A stretch of 64,000 nt of DNA from Sphingomonas anseongensis (lineage in GTDB: Bacteria; Pseudomonadota; Alphaproteobacteria; Sphingomonadales; Sphingomonadaceae): positions 1,426,001-1,490,000 of the forward strand of contig NZ_JAMGBC010000001.1 of NCBI RefSeq assembly GCF_023516495.1. The letters are read 5' to 3'. The notes below the pieces were generated by a model. It had not been told where the DNA came from. It did not search any database and was given only the letters and a program-made list of their open reading frames with translations. The translations under genes and the position numbers were made by a program. Shown here piece by piece: positions 34,967 to 44,053 of the stretch. Positions within the stretch are counted from its first letter, which is position 1; each line of letters starts with the position of its first letter.

Positions 34967-35863
34967 ATGAAGTCGGGATTCTCTCGCTTCGCGACGGCCG
35001 CGGCATTCGTCAGCCTGATCGCCTTCACCATCCAGGAAGCCGACGCGCGCGGCGGACGCGGCGGAGGCGGCGGTCGCGGGGGCGGCGGCTTCAGTCGCGG
35101 CGGCGGCGGCGGCGGAGGCTTCAGCCGAGGCGGCGGCGGCGGTGGCGCACGCGGCGGTGGGATGTCCAGTGTCAGCCGCGGCGGCGGATTTAGCGCCGGG
35201 GGTAATCGGGGGGGCAATTTCAGCCGCGGAGGCAGTTACAGCAGGCCCGGAGGAGGCAGATACAGCCCGCCCATTTCACGAGGCGGAGGCGGTCGCCAGG
35301 GAGTCGGCGGAGCCGGCCGGCCTGGCCAGCTTCCGGCAGGCGGTGCCGGTCGACCCGGCGGGGTCGGCGGAGTTGGCGGAGTTGGCGGAGCCGGTCGCCC
35401 CGGGGGAGTCGGCGGGGTCGGCAAGCCCGGCGGTGTCGGCGGCGTAGGTGGCGTCGGTGGCGCCGGCCGTCCAGGCGGTGTCGGTGGCGTGGGCGGAGCT
35501 GGACGCCCTGGCCAGGGTCAGCGGCCGGGCGGCGGAAACAACGTCGGCAGCGGCAACCGGGTCAATAACGGCAACATCAACACCGGCGACATCAATGTCG
35601 ACAACGACTGGGGCAATGGCTGGGGCGGCTGGTACGATCATCCGATCGCGGCCGGCGTGGCGATCGGCGCGGTCGCGGGAGTGACCGCGGCCGCATTTGG
35701 CACGGCCTATTACTCCCTGCCCTATGGCTGCTCGCCGTATCCCTACGCCAGCTATACCTATTATTCGTGCGGCTCGGCCTATTACCAGCCGCAGTACGAA
35801 GGCGACACGGTGGTCTATGTGACGGTGCCGGACCCGAACTCGGGCGGCCCGCCGCCGCAGTGA
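34967..35863 (+). CDS. glycine-rich secreted or surface protein, 298 aa
   Basis: ATG 34967 has CAGGAGAGTAAC upstream, 1 nt after the DUF2092 stop. Signal peptide (FATAAAFVSLIAFTIQEADA), then about 190 residues of low-complexity Gly/Arg/Ser and Gly/Val/Pro repeats (RGGGGF, GGVGGVGG, AGRPGG), an Asn/Asp-rich bridge (NINTGDINVDNDWGNGWGG), one hydrophobic Ala/Val segment (AAGVAIGAVAGVTAAAFG) and a Tyr/Pro-rich tail with two Cys. Such proteins often sit behind DUF2092 genes. Probably a structural envelope component; function unknown. Confidence 0.68.
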   Translation: MKSGFSRFATAAAFVSLIAFTIQEADARGGRGGGGGRGGGGFSRGGGGGGGFSRGGGGGGARGGGMSSVSRGGGFSAGGNRGGNFSRGGSYSRPGGGRYSPPISRGGGGRQGVGGAGRPGQLPAGGAGRPGGVGGVGGVGGAGRPGGVGGVGKPGGVGGVGGVGGAGRPGGVGGVGGAGRPGQGQRPGGGNNVGSGNRVNNGNINTGDINVDNDWGNGWGGWYDHPIAAGVAIGAVAGVTAAAFGTAYYSLPYGCSPYPYASYTYYSCGSAYYQPQYEGDTVVYVTVPDPNSGGPPPQ

Positions 35864-35878
35864 TAGCGGACGCTGCCG

Positions 35879-36190
35879 ATGTCCTTCCGCTTGGAGATGG
35901 TCATCCTGGCGCTTTCGACGGCGTCCTCCTTGACGCCGCCCGCAGCGTCGGCGCGCGAGGAGAACGCAAGCTTCCAGACAAAGAAGCACATCCCCGAGCT
36001 TGAACGATGCTTGACGAAGAAGCTCTCGAGGCTTGGGGACGTTACAACCTTCAACGCTGACGGAATGGTCACCGTTATGGTTCGCACGGGCAGCGCGGAG
36101 CCGTTACTCCTCGACCTGCATCCTCCGACCGTCACGGCAACGACGAGACTTCAATACGGCACGCGAAGGCTGGTCGAAGCCTGCCTTTAA
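35879..36190 (+). CDS. small secreted hypothetical protein, 103 aa
   Basis: A signal-peptide-like start (EMVILALSTASSLTPPAASA) is followed by a basic mature domain with two Cys (ELERCLTKKLS, VEACL) and beta-like sequence (VTVMVRTGSAEPLLLDLHPP). Starts 15 nt after the Gly-rich gene. No family recognised; moderate coding quality. Confidence 0.5.
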   Translation: MSFRLEMVILALSTASSLTPPAASAREENASFQTKKHIPELERCLTKKLSRLGDVTTFNADGMVTVMVRTGSAEPLLLDLHPPTVTATTRLQYGTRRLVEACL

Positions 36191-36203
36191 GTTCCCATTG
36201 CTC

Positions 36204-37778
36204 TCAGGCGGCGAGCTGTTCGCTGCGCGGCAGCTTCAGGAAGAATGTCATTCCGTGCTTGTCGCGGGCCGAGGCCCACAGGCGTCCACCGTGTTCCTCC
36301 ACGATGGTCCGGCATAACGACAAGCCAAGACCGGTCCCTCTCGCTTTGGTCGAGAAAAAGGGTTCGAAGATCCGGTCCATATCGTCTGGTGCGACGCCGG
36401 TCCCGGTATCGCTGATTTCGAGTTGAACGGATTTCTCGTCGGGCGACGCCGAGCGGATCTGAATCCGGCGAGTCCGGCCACGTGTCGCGCCCAAGGATTC
36501 AATCGCGTTGATCATGATGTTGATGAGGACCCTCTGCATCTGGACGCGATTGGCCATGATCGGCGGGAGCTCGTCATCCAGTGCGAGCTCCAACGAGACC
36601 TTCCTCGCCGCAAGCTCCCTGTCGAGCAATTGCGCGGTCTCCCGCACAAGCTCGTCGAACCCGAACTCGCTGAGTGAGCCCGCGTCCTTGGTGAACATCG
36701 CCCGGATGCTCTTGATTACATCGAAGGTACGCTGCTCGTCCTCGATCGTGTGGCGCAGGGCCTTGATTGCCCGTTCAAGATTAGGCCGCGGGCGAGTGAG
36801 CCAGTCCAGGCCGGCCCTCGCATTCAACAGGGAGGCGCTGAGCGGCTGCCCAACCTCATGAGAAATCGCGGCTGCGACCGCATCCATGGTCATCAGGCGA
36901 TCATCTCGATCGCGATTGCGCTCGGCCGTCGACAGCGCGAGTTGCGCATACATGCGGTTGGACTCCGCGATGAGTGCGACCAACACGATGAGGTTTGAAA
37001 CCAGCATCAGCATGAACAGTCCGTACCATCCAACGGTGAACCGGGCGCTGAGCGGCAGGTTGAGCAAGGTCTGGGCGAGCCAGCCCGAAAGCGCCACCAG
37101 CAACCACACATCAAGCACCGATTTGCGCTGCGAGAAGAGCATGGCCATGGCGACAACCGTGAGCAGGATCGTCGCTCCATTGACCATGAGCAGGTTTGTA
37201 TAGACGGCTTCACGACGGTCGAGGAAAAGCGACGGAAGCATGCCCTGCGCATCTGTCGCCATCAGGGTTACCCCTGCGGCCAGGACAGCGGCCAGACATA
37301 CGCCCACACTGACGCTCGGCACCGGCCTTTCGGGTCCAGATCGCGCTGACGAATCCGCTCGCTTGAACTGGACATACAAAATGAAGGCGATGGGAAATGC
37401 GGTGCGCCTGAAAACCGCGATCCACGCGGTCGTGTCGACGCCCGAACCGAGCAGTCCGTTCGGCGCGAAGGCACCCGGAAATGTGAGCGCGTGCGATATG
37501 AGCAGCAGCGCGCTGAAAGCATATCCTGTAGCGAGGACCGCCAGCGCTCGCGACCGGAAAACGCTGGCTTGGGCGAAGAACAGCGTGGCGATGATGAGTT
37601 CGCCGACAAACATGACCGCGTCGATAACCGGAACGAACGCGCCTATTTCAGGCCAAGGAGTGTCGCGCACAGGCAGTATTATGAGCAAACTTGCAAAAAG
37701 GAGGCCTGCGAGCACGAGTGCGACTCGTGTTTCCTTCGGCCTCGGCGGTGTATCAAAAAGGCCCAGATACTCCTCCAC
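36204..37778 (-). CDS. membrane-bound sensor histidine kinase (MASE4-like sensor), 524 aa
   Basis: GTG 37778 lies 8 nt after GAGGAG and is preferred to the TTG one codon upstream. Eight membrane helices fill residues about 20-275, resembling the MASE4 integral-membrane sensor. A coiled segment (LALSTAERNRDRDDRLMTMD) leads into HisKA with the phospho-acceptor His in AAAISHEVGQPLSASLLNA, then HATPase_c with N box (LINIMINAIESLGA), G1 (ISDTGTGVAPDD) and G2 (TGLGLSLCRTIVEEHGG). No cognate response regulator is adjacent. Signal unknown. It follows the TonB receptor gene on the same strand, 116 nt away. Confidence 0.83.
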   Translation of the reverse strand: MEEYLGLFDTPPRPKETRVALVLAGLLFASLLIILPVRDTPWPEIGAFVPVIDAVMFVGELIIATLFFAQASVFRSRALAVLATGYAFSALLLISHALTFPGAFAPNGLLGSGVDTTAWIAVFRRTAFPIAFILYVQFKRADSSARSGPERPVPSVSVGVCLAAVLAAGVTLMATDAQGMLPSLFLDRREAVYTNLLMVNGATILLTVVAMAMLFSQRKSVLDVWLLVALSGWLAQTLLNLPLSARFTVGWYGLFMLMLVSNLIVLVALIAESNRMYAQLALSTAERNRDRDDRLMTMDAVAAAISHEVGQPLSASLLNARAGLDWLTRPRPNLERAIKALRHTIEDEQRTFDVIKSIRAMFTKDAGSLSEFGFDELVRETAQLLDRELAARKVSLELALDDELPPIMANRVQMQRVLINIMINAIESLGATRGRTRRIQIRSASPDEKSVQLEISDTGTGVAPDDMDRIFEPFFSTKARGTGLGLSLCRTIVEEHGGRLWASARDKHGMTFFLKLPRSEQLAA

Positions 37779-37897
37779 CAACTACACTCCTCACGCCACG
37801 AACCCGGGGCAGATGCGTTGAATCCGAGCTCGGGCACCTTAGGAGTTCTCCCTCAAACTGGGCTCAGGATAACTACTGAGAAGGCAGAGCAGGTTTC

Positions 37898-40087
37898 TCA
37901 GAATGATTGAGCGATCGACGCGCCAAAGCGCCGCGGCGCAGCCGGACTCTGCAGCACACCCGCGGTCGGGAAGGTGACGAGGTTATTGTAGTAGCGGGCG
38001 TTGGTGAGATTGCGGACCCAGAGGCGGATGGTGGGGCCTTTCCGGGCCGGATGCCATTCCGCAAATATGTCAGCGGTCGCATAGGGCTTTTGCCGGACGA
38101 CATTATCGGGCTCGGAGAAGTAGCCGGAGTTGTATGCGACGTTTCCGCTTAGCGACAAGGAACCGAATCTTCCCAACGTGAGGCGACGACTCGCTTCGGC
38201 GTTGAACTTGAAGTCCGGGGCGAATGGGAGATCGTTGCCGGTAACGTCGCAGGAGATCGGGGCATATGGGATCGGCGCCCCGGCAGTGAAATCGGTGCAA
38301 GTGGCGTTCGGAAATTCTCTGAACCGCGCTCTCAAAAGCTGTGCCCCAAAGCTCAGGTCGGTGGAGTCATCCGGCCGCGCTTCGAGCTGGATTTCGAAGC
38401 CGTACACTCCGGCCGAAGTTGCATTGCTAGTGGCGGACCCGAGAGGCGTTCCGATGGACACTTGGATGTCGGAATAATCATAATAAAAGACGTTCGCATC
38501 GGCGGTGAGCCGGCCCGAGCGATCCGCATATTTCAGTCCGGCTTCGAAATCGTCGAGCGTTTCCGGGTCAAATGCGGGATTCTGCGGAGTCTGAAGGTTC
38601 CAGCCGCCGCTCTGGAAACCGCGGCTCGCCGAAACATAGCCAATCACCTGGTCCGAAAGGTCGCGGTCCAGTGAAGCACGCCACATCGGCTCCCGAAAGG
38701 TCTCCACGTCACGAAACGGAGTTTCGCCCGGGAGCGGCAAGCCGGGGATATTGCGTACGAAGGGCGCAACGTTGAACCGCCGCTCGCCGTACGCCTCAAT
38801 CGACCGGCGCTCGATCGTGTAACGCAGGCCGAGAGTCAGCCTGGTTTTCTCGGCGACCGGCAGCGTCGCCTGGCCGTAGGCGGCATAGGCCGACGCCGTT
38901 CCGCTGGAGAAGAGCGTCTGGCTCACGCGGCCGCCGAGCAAAGCCGAATATGAGCCGCCGTAGGCGAACGTCGTCGGATCATATTGCTCTTGGATGTGAA
39001 GGTAATAGATCCCTGCTAACCATTTGACGCGCGAGGATGCGTTTGACTGAAATTGCAGTTCCTGGCTGAACTGGTCCTGCTCTGCCTTGGGGACGCCTGA
39101 CAGCAACGGCAGCGGGCCCAAGTCGAGGTCGAAGCTGTAACGTGCGTGGACTCTGCGAAGAGCGCTCAAGCTCATGAGTTCGAGGCCCGCAACCGAGGCT
39201 TCTGCCTTGATGGACGCGCCGCCATATCGGAAGCGGAAGCGGTTGGACGCGTCCTGGTCGCCATTCCAAAAGCCGTGCACCCGAGGATGGCCGATCGGCT
39301 CAAATTCAGCCACCGGCCTATTCGAGAAATCCTGGTCGACGTCCTGGTAATCGCCGGCGAGCGTGACCTTCAGCGTCGGTGCGAGCCGCCAGACCCACTT
39401 GCTCCGGCCAACCAGGCTGTGGTTGACCTCCCCCTGGTCTTTGCTGCCGCTGAACAGGTTGGTCCCGTAGCCGCCGTTATGCGACAGGCTCATCGCGAGG
39501 TTGCCCGCGAGCGCATCGGTTCCGCCCGTGAGATACAGGTCGCCTCGACCATATTCATAGGAACCCGCCTGAAGCTCGGCTTCACCCGACGCCTCGGGGC
39601 TTGGGTCGCGTGTGATGACCTGGATGACTCCGCCGGTGGAATTGCGTCCGAACAGCGTTCCCTGAGGTCCGTTGAGCACCTCCACCCGCTCGATTCCTCG
39701 TAGGTCCAGCAGGGCGCCGATCGACGAAGCCATGTAGACTCCGTCCACGTAGGTCGCGACGGCATTTTCGACGCCGAGGGTCGATCGCTTACCGACTCCG
39801 CGAAGATAGGGCTGCGTGAACGGGCCGGTGCGCGTCATGGTCAGGCTCGGCGCGATCTTGCCGAGCGCCGCGGTGTCGGTCGCCTGCATCCGCTCAAGGT
39901 CGTCACCTGACTTGGCCGTCAGGGAAATCGGCACGTTGTGCGACAACTCCGGCCGTCGCTGGGCCGTAACGATTATATCCTTGTGATCAGCGTCTCCGGC
40001 AATTTCCTGGCACTTGGCGGGTCGCTCACCGAGCGCGGCGAGGGACAGCGCGGCAGTCGCGCAAAGGCCAAGTCTGGTCGGTGCCAC
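37898..40087 (-). CDS. TonB-dependent outer-membrane receptor, 729 aa
   Basis: Signal peptide (GLCATAALSLAALGERPAKC) from a GTG start, a TonB-box-like DIIVTAQRR, then the plug domain (residues about 45-160: YLRGVGKRSTLGVENAVATYVDGVYMASSIGALLDLRGIERVEVLNGPQGTLFGRNSTGGVIQVIT) and a 22-strand barrel ending in GASIAQSF with the C-terminal Phe. Belongs to the large group of sphingomonad receptors for siderophores, vitamins or plant- and aromatic-derived compounds; substrate not predictable. No periplasmic binding or ABC gene adjacent. Confidence 0.87.
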   Translation of the reverse strand: MAPTRLGLCATAALSLAALGERPAKCQEIAGDADHKDIIVTAQRRPELSHNVPISLTAKSGDDLERMQATDTAALGKIAPSLTMTRTGPFTQPYLRGVGKRSTLGVENAVATYVDGVYMASSIGALLDLRGIERVEVLNGPQGTLFGRNSTGGVIQVITRDPSPEASGEAELQAGSYEYGRGDLYLTGGTDALAGNLAMSLSHNGGYGTNLFSGSKDQGEVNHSLVGRSKWVWRLAPTLKVTLAGDYQDVDQDFSNRPVAEFEPIGHPRVHGFWNGDQDASNRFRFRYGGASIKAEASVAGLELMSLSALRRVHARYSFDLDLGPLPLLSGVPKAEQDQFSQELQFQSNASSRVKWLAGIYYLHIQEQYDPTTFAYGGSYSALLGGRVSQTLFSSGTASAYAAYGQATLPVAEKTRLTLGLRYTIERRSIEAYGERRFNVAPFVRNIPGLPLPGETPFRDVETFREPMWRASLDRDLSDQVIGYVSASRGFQSGGWNLQTPQNPAFDPETLDDFEAGLKYADRSGRLTADANVFYYDYSDIQVSIGTPLGSATSNATSAGVYGFEIQLEARPDDSTDLSFGAQLLRARFREFPNATCTDFTAGAPIPYAPISCDVTGNDLPFAPDFKFNAEASRRLTLGRFGSLSLSGNVAYNSGYFSEPDNVVRQKPYATADIFAEWHPARKGPTIRLWVRNLTNARYYNNLVTFPTAGVLQSPAAPRRFGASIAQSF

Positions 40088-40243
40088 TCGAGTACGCCGG
40101 AGCCCCCGCTGTTCGAATGCTCAAACGGTAGTGCCCGAGACGTATAACATGGATTAGATTGCCGCACACTGGCTTTGGCCGCCACCCGCCAGGGGACACT
40201 GGGTGCGATAAGCTCCGCCGGCGACGAGCGCCGTCAAAGCTTG

Positions 40244-40519
40244 TCAGGTCGAGGCCGTGCTCCAGAAGCCGTCGCCGCTATCGAGCAATTTGTAGGCGGC
40301 CTCCGCGCGCTTGGTGAAATCGGGATAGCGCCAGGCAAAATCCTCGAACGCAACCGTTTCCCCGACCTTCACGATGAGATGTTCGTCGGGGTCGCGGCCG
40401 GCCAGCCGGGCCGCCATCTGCGCCAGCGTCTTCAGATCGGCGAACTTTTGTTGTTCATCCATTGTGGCGGCCGACATAGCCACCATCATCCGAGCGTGTT
40501 TGTCGCTTTGCGCCATCAT
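40244..40519 (-). CDS. small hypothetical protein, 91 aa
   Basis: ATG 40519 (with an in-frame ATG right after) is chosen because the longer frame would run back into the AraC gene. Hydrophilic, helical, with several Met (KHARMMVAMSAATMDEQQKFADLKTLAQMAARLAGRDPDEHLIVK) and an aromatic C-terminal part (FEDFAWRYPDFTKRAEAAYKLLDS). It follows the AraC regulator on the same strand, 46 nt away. No family recognised. Confidence 0.55.
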   Translation of the reverse strand: MMAQSDKHARMMVAMSAATMDEQQKFADLKTLAQMAARLAGRDPDEHLIVKVGETVAFEDFAWRYPDFTKRAEAAYKLLDSGDGFWSTAST

Positions 40520-40565
40520 TGTCGCAGTTTGCGCCAAATGGCACGAAAGGTTGCGATCCGCATGG

Positions 40566-41606
40566 TCACGCGTGGGCACGCAAGGTCTGCGCGGCAGGCT
40601 CGACACTCCGCGGCAGATTTGCCTTTCGCCATTTGCCGGGCGGCATCCGGAATTCGGAAACGAACCAGTGCGAAAAGGCGCTAAGGGTCGAATAGCCGGT
40701 CAGCTCGGCCACGGCCGTGACTGACTGGTCCGAGTGCGCGAGATAGCGAAGGCTGAGCTCACGCCGGCATTCGTTCAGCAAGCCGCTGAACGTTTGCCCT
40801 TCGTAGCTTAGCCGCCTCTGGAATGTCCGAACCGACATTCCCAGGCACCTCGCGACGTTCGCCGCGTCGGCCCGGCCGCTTTCGAGCAACAGGGAGATCG
40901 TACCTCTTGCACGTTCGATCGTCGTTTCTTCATGGCGCACCGCCGGAATGAGGCTCAACAGCCGACGCGCGTGGGCGGCGAGCTCCCGATCAGCGGATGC
41001 GTTTCTGAGTGCAAGCGAGCTGGAGCGAAATGACATTCCGTCGAAACTGCTGTCGAACTCGAGCCGACAGTCGAACAAGCGAGCGAATGTCGCCGATTGC
41101 CGGGGTGTCCTGTGGCGAAAGTGAATGCAATCCGGCCGCCAGGGGATAGCGGTGCCTTGCACGATAACCCGATAGGCCATCGTCGCCAGCAGGTTGACGC
41201 CCTGCGAGCTTCGAAGGCCGGGGATCAACCCCCATACCAGCCGCGACGCCCTGCCGTTTTCTTCCAGACGCAGGAGCAGGAGCTCATTGATCAGCCGGCG
41301 GTAGGCGATCATCGAGTTGATGATCGTACGCAGCGTGAGCTCATGCTTCAGGAGCAGGCTCACGGGGCCGAGACTTGCAAAGCTGCGATGTTCGCCGAGT
41401 AGCACGCCAAAGTCGTCGCGATCCGCCCGCAGCGCCGTTTCGTTGAGGACACGAAGAATCTGTTCGCCCGGAAGCCAGTTATCGGCGTCCTTGAGCTCGC
41501 CCGGCCGCAGGCCGGCATGAGCCAGAACGGCGTAGGGGTCGACCCCCACGCAGCGCGCAAGCTCCGGATAGTTCAGCAACGTGACGGCGCGGGCGCGTGC
41601 GTGCAA
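40566..41606 (-). CDS. AraC-family transcriptional regulator (ArbR/OruR-like), 346 aa
   Basis: TTG 41606 is the likely start: GGAGGAAGG ends 3-7 nt upstream and the following NYPELARCVGVDPYAVLAHAGL is the usual beginning of this subfamily. Residues about 20-210 form the arabinose-binding-like N-terminal domain (PF12625 type); residues about 240-335 carry two helix-turn-helices (GRADAANVARCLGMSVRTFQRRLSYEG and VTAVAELTGYSTLSAFSHWFVSEFRMPPGKWRK). Family members respond to amino acids or lipidic ligands. Divergent from the carbonic anhydrase gene, which is a possible target. Confidence 0.82.
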   Translation of the reverse strand: MHARARAVTLLNYPELARCVGVDPYAVLAHAGLRPGELKDADNWLPGEQILRVLNETALRADRDDFGVLLGEHRSFASLGPVSLLLKHELTLRTIINSMIAYRRLINELLLLRLEENGRASRLVWGLIPGLRSSQGVNLLATMAYRVIVQGTAIPWRPDCIHFRHRTPRQSATFARLFDCRLEFDSSFDGMSFRSSSLALRNASADRELAAHARRLLSLIPAVRHEETTIERARGTISLLLESGRADAANVARCLGMSVRTFQRRLSYEGQTFSGLLNECRRELSLRYLAHSDQSVTAVAELTGYSTLSAFSHWFVSEFRMPPGKWRKANLPRSVEPAAQTLRAHA

Positions 41607-41803
41607 AGCCCTTCCTCCGAGTCTCTGGGGCCGGCTTTCGCTCAAAGAGATAGCGAGTCGCGCAAGCTTTGGCTGTGCGGACTAATCCCTATGGTTCCGC
41701 AGATACGCGACACCCGCCCGGCGCGCGTTCGGCGTGAAGGAGGATTAGCTGGGTAGAAGTCCCGATAGGCACGAGCGCCCGGGCGACCGAAGGTCGGCGA
41801 ACA

Positions 41804-42502
41804 ATGCCATCGCGCAAGTCGGAAGGGCCATCGAGCTGCTCACGGCGGCGGTTTCTCAGCGCCGCGGCCGCGACTGCAGTCGCCGGATATGCATTCAAGC
41901 TGCCTGGGGGAACGCCTGCCCGTGCTGAAGCGCCGCTGACGCCCGAATCCGCGCTCCGGCAGCTCCTCGACGGCAATGCCCGCTACGTATCCCAGCGGCC
42001 CAGATCGCAAAGCCCGGACTTTGCCGCCATGCGGGCGAAGACGGAAACGAAGCAGGAGCCATTCGCCTGCGTGCTCGCGTGCTCGGACTCCCGGGTGCCG
42101 GTGGAGATCATCTTCGACCAGGCTATCGGCCAGCTTTTCGTCGCCCGAGTGGCAGGCAATATCGCCGCGCCGGAGGTGATCGCGAGCCTCGAATATGGGG
42201 CCGCAGAGCTAGGAACGCCGCTGATCATGGTGCTCGGGCATAGCCATTGCGGGGCCGTCAAGGCGGCGGTCGCCGGTGAGCAGGTGCCGGGCCAAATCAG
42301 CGCGCTCTTCGCCCCCATCCAGCCGGCGGTCGACGAGGCAGGACACGATGTCGAAGCCGCGGTGAAGGCCAATGCGAGGATTCAGGCCGCCACGTTGCGC
42401 AAGTCGTCGCCGGTGCTGGCCGCGCTGACCCGCGAGGGCAAGCTGAAGGTGGTCGCTGCTACCTACCAGCTCGACAGCGGCAAGGTGGACATCCTGGCCT
42501 AG
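41804..42502 (+). CDS. Tat-exported beta-class carbonic anhydrase, 232 aa
   Basis: Hydrates CO2 to bicarbonate. The N-terminus is a twin-arginine signal (CSRRRFLSAAAATAVAGYAF), so the folded zinc protein goes to the periplasm. Zinc ligands and active site are complete: CxDSR in ACSDSRVP, GHSHCGA with His and Cys, and NIAAPEVIASLEYGAAELGTPLIMVLGH. The C-terminus ends with ATYQLDSGKVDIL, usual for this clade. Convergent with the decarboxylase gene. Confidence 0.87.
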   Translation: MPSRKSEGPSSCSRRRFLSAAAATAVAGYAFKLPGGTPARAEAPLTPESALRQLLDGNARYVSQRPRSQSPDFAAMRAKTETKQEPFACVLACSDSRVPVEIIFDQAIGQLFVARVAGNIAAPEVIASLEYGAAELGTPLIMVLGHSHCGAVKAAVAGEQVPGQISALFAPIQPAVDEAGHDVEAAVKANARIQAATLRKSSPVLAALTREGKLKVVAATYQLDSGKVDILA

Positions 42503-42523
42503 CAAGAAGACGCCTCGCCCCAG

Positions 42524-43966
42524 CTAGGACGTTGCCAGCCTGTTGCCGATCTCCGTCATCCATCGGACGGTCTCGACGATTTCCTCGTCCGTGGTTCGCG
42601 GATTGATCGTGCAGAGTCGAAGCGCCGGTCGCCCGGCGAGGACCGTCGAGGTCGCCAGCGCATAGCCGTCCTTGAGCATCGCCTCGACCATCCCGCCTTG
42701 AAGGAAATCGACCTCCGACTCGCTCAGGCTCGGCGGAGCGAAGCGGAAGGTGACGACCGCCAGTCGTGCCGGCGTGACGATCTCCCAGCCATCCGTCCGC
42801 TCGAGCTCGCGCTGCGCGACTTCCGCGATCTCGATCCCGCGAGCGATCGCATTGCGGAAGCTGGCCAGCCCGAACACGCGAAGCGAGAGCCACAGCTTCA
42901 GCGCGCGGAACGAACGCGTCAGCTGCACTCCGTAATTGCCGAAATTGATCTCGTCGGAGACCCCTTCGGTATCGCGAAGATATTCCGGCATCACCTGGAA
43001 AGTGCGCAGGAGCGCCGCCCGATCGCGGACCAGGACGCAGCCGGCCTCGAACGACTGGAACAGCCATTTGTGGGGATCCAGCGACAGGGAATCGGCAAGC
43101 TCCAGGCCGCCAAGCAACGCCTTGCCCTTTTCGGCAAGGATCGCCGGCGCGCCGTAGGCGCCGTCAATGTGGAACCACAGATTCTCGCTTCGGCAGAATT
43201 CAGCGATCTGCGGCAGCGGGTCGACCGCGCCGGTGTTCGTGGTGCCGGCATTGGCGACGACGCAGAATGGCCGCCGCCCGGCCGCGCGGTCCTCCGCCAG
43301 GGCCGACTTCAGCGAATCCATCGACAGCCGGAAATCCGCGTCCGACCCGACGGCCCGGATGTTCTCCGGCTTGATGCCGAGCACCCGAAGAGCTCGAGCG
43401 ACGGACGAATGGCACTGGTCGCCGATGTATGCGACCGCGTCGGCGACATCGTCGCCCAGCTTCTCCTGACGCCCTACGGCAAGGCCGGTGAGATTGGCCA
43501 TCGACCCGCCGCTCACGAACAGTCCGCCTGCGCCGTTCGGCAAGCCGCATATCTGCCGCAGCCAGTCGATCACGGTCAGCTCGATCTGGGCGGGGCCGGA
43601 ACCCGCGAACCATGTGCCGGTGAACACGTTGAAGCCGGCTGCCAGCGCCTCGCCCATCACGCTGACGAAATTGTTCGGCCCAGGCACGAAGGCGAAGAAG
43701 CGCGGGTGATCGACGTGGAGCATGTTGGCGAACAGCTGCTCCTTGAGCGGCGCGATCACCGCACCAGGATCGGACGGATCTTCCGGCACGGGCCCGCCAA
43801 GCATCGGCTCCAGATCCGCGCGGGCGGCGCGACGCCCCACCGGCTGGCCCTGCAGCGAGGTGAAATGATCGACGAGCAAGTCGACGACCTGCCTGCCCAG
43901 TGCACGCATCTCATCGGCGCTCAGCTCGAGACGATCGTCGGAAGGATCAGTCAATCGGAACCCCAT
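42524..43966 (-). CDS. PLP-dependent decarboxylase (aromatic-L-amino-acid decarboxylase family), 480 aa
   Basis: Group II decarboxylase fold. Visible motifs: DHPRFFAFVPGPNNFVSVMGEALAAGFNVFTGTWFAGSGP near the N-terminus, GGLFVSGGSMANLTGLAVGR, NAGTTNTGAVDPL, FHIDGAYGAP (Asp pairs with the pyridine N) and the Schiff-base lysine in LSLDPHKWLFQ. Length is normal. Substrate (tryptophan, tyrosine, DOPA or phenylalanine) cannot be told from sequence by eye. ATG 43966 is used; a TTG two codons earlier is possible. Divergent from the 5-oxoprolinase operon, 87 nt apart. Confidence 0.82.
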   Translation of the reverse strand: MGFRLTDPSDDRLELSADEMRALGRQVVDLLVDHFTSLQGQPVGRRAARADLEPMLGGPVPEDPSDPGAVIAPLKEQLFANMLHVDHPRFFAFVPGPNNFVSVMGEALAAGFNVFTGTWFAGSGPAQIELTVIDWLRQICGLPNGAGGLFVSGGSMANLTGLAVGRQEKLGDDVADAVAYIGDQCHSSVARALRVLGIKPENIRAVGSDADFRLSMDSLKSALAEDRAAGRRPFCVVANAGTTNTGAVDPLPQIAEFCRSENLWFHIDGAYGAPAILAEKGKALLGGLELADSLSLDPHKWLFQSFEAGCVLVRDRAALLRTFQVMPEYLRDTEGVSDEINFGNYGVQLTRSFRALKLWLSLRVFGLASFRNAIARGIEIAEVAQRELERTDGWEIVTPARLAVVTFRFAPPSLSESEVDFLQGGMVEAMLKDGYALATSTVLAGRPALRLCTINPRTTDEEIVETVRWMTEIGNRLATS

Positions 43967-44053
43967 TCGCAACGGCGCGAACCTCTACGCGCGCCTTGGC
44001 GCAGGTAACGCACTGTCGCGGCCTCCGCCACTTCTTGAGCCGAGAGCCTCCAA

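Noticed and set aside
35048-35540. Gly-rich repeats as a possible CRISPR-like or tandem DNA repeat
   Set aside because: The repetition follows codons for Gly, Arg and Val-Gly in one open frame and has no constant repeat-spacer structure.
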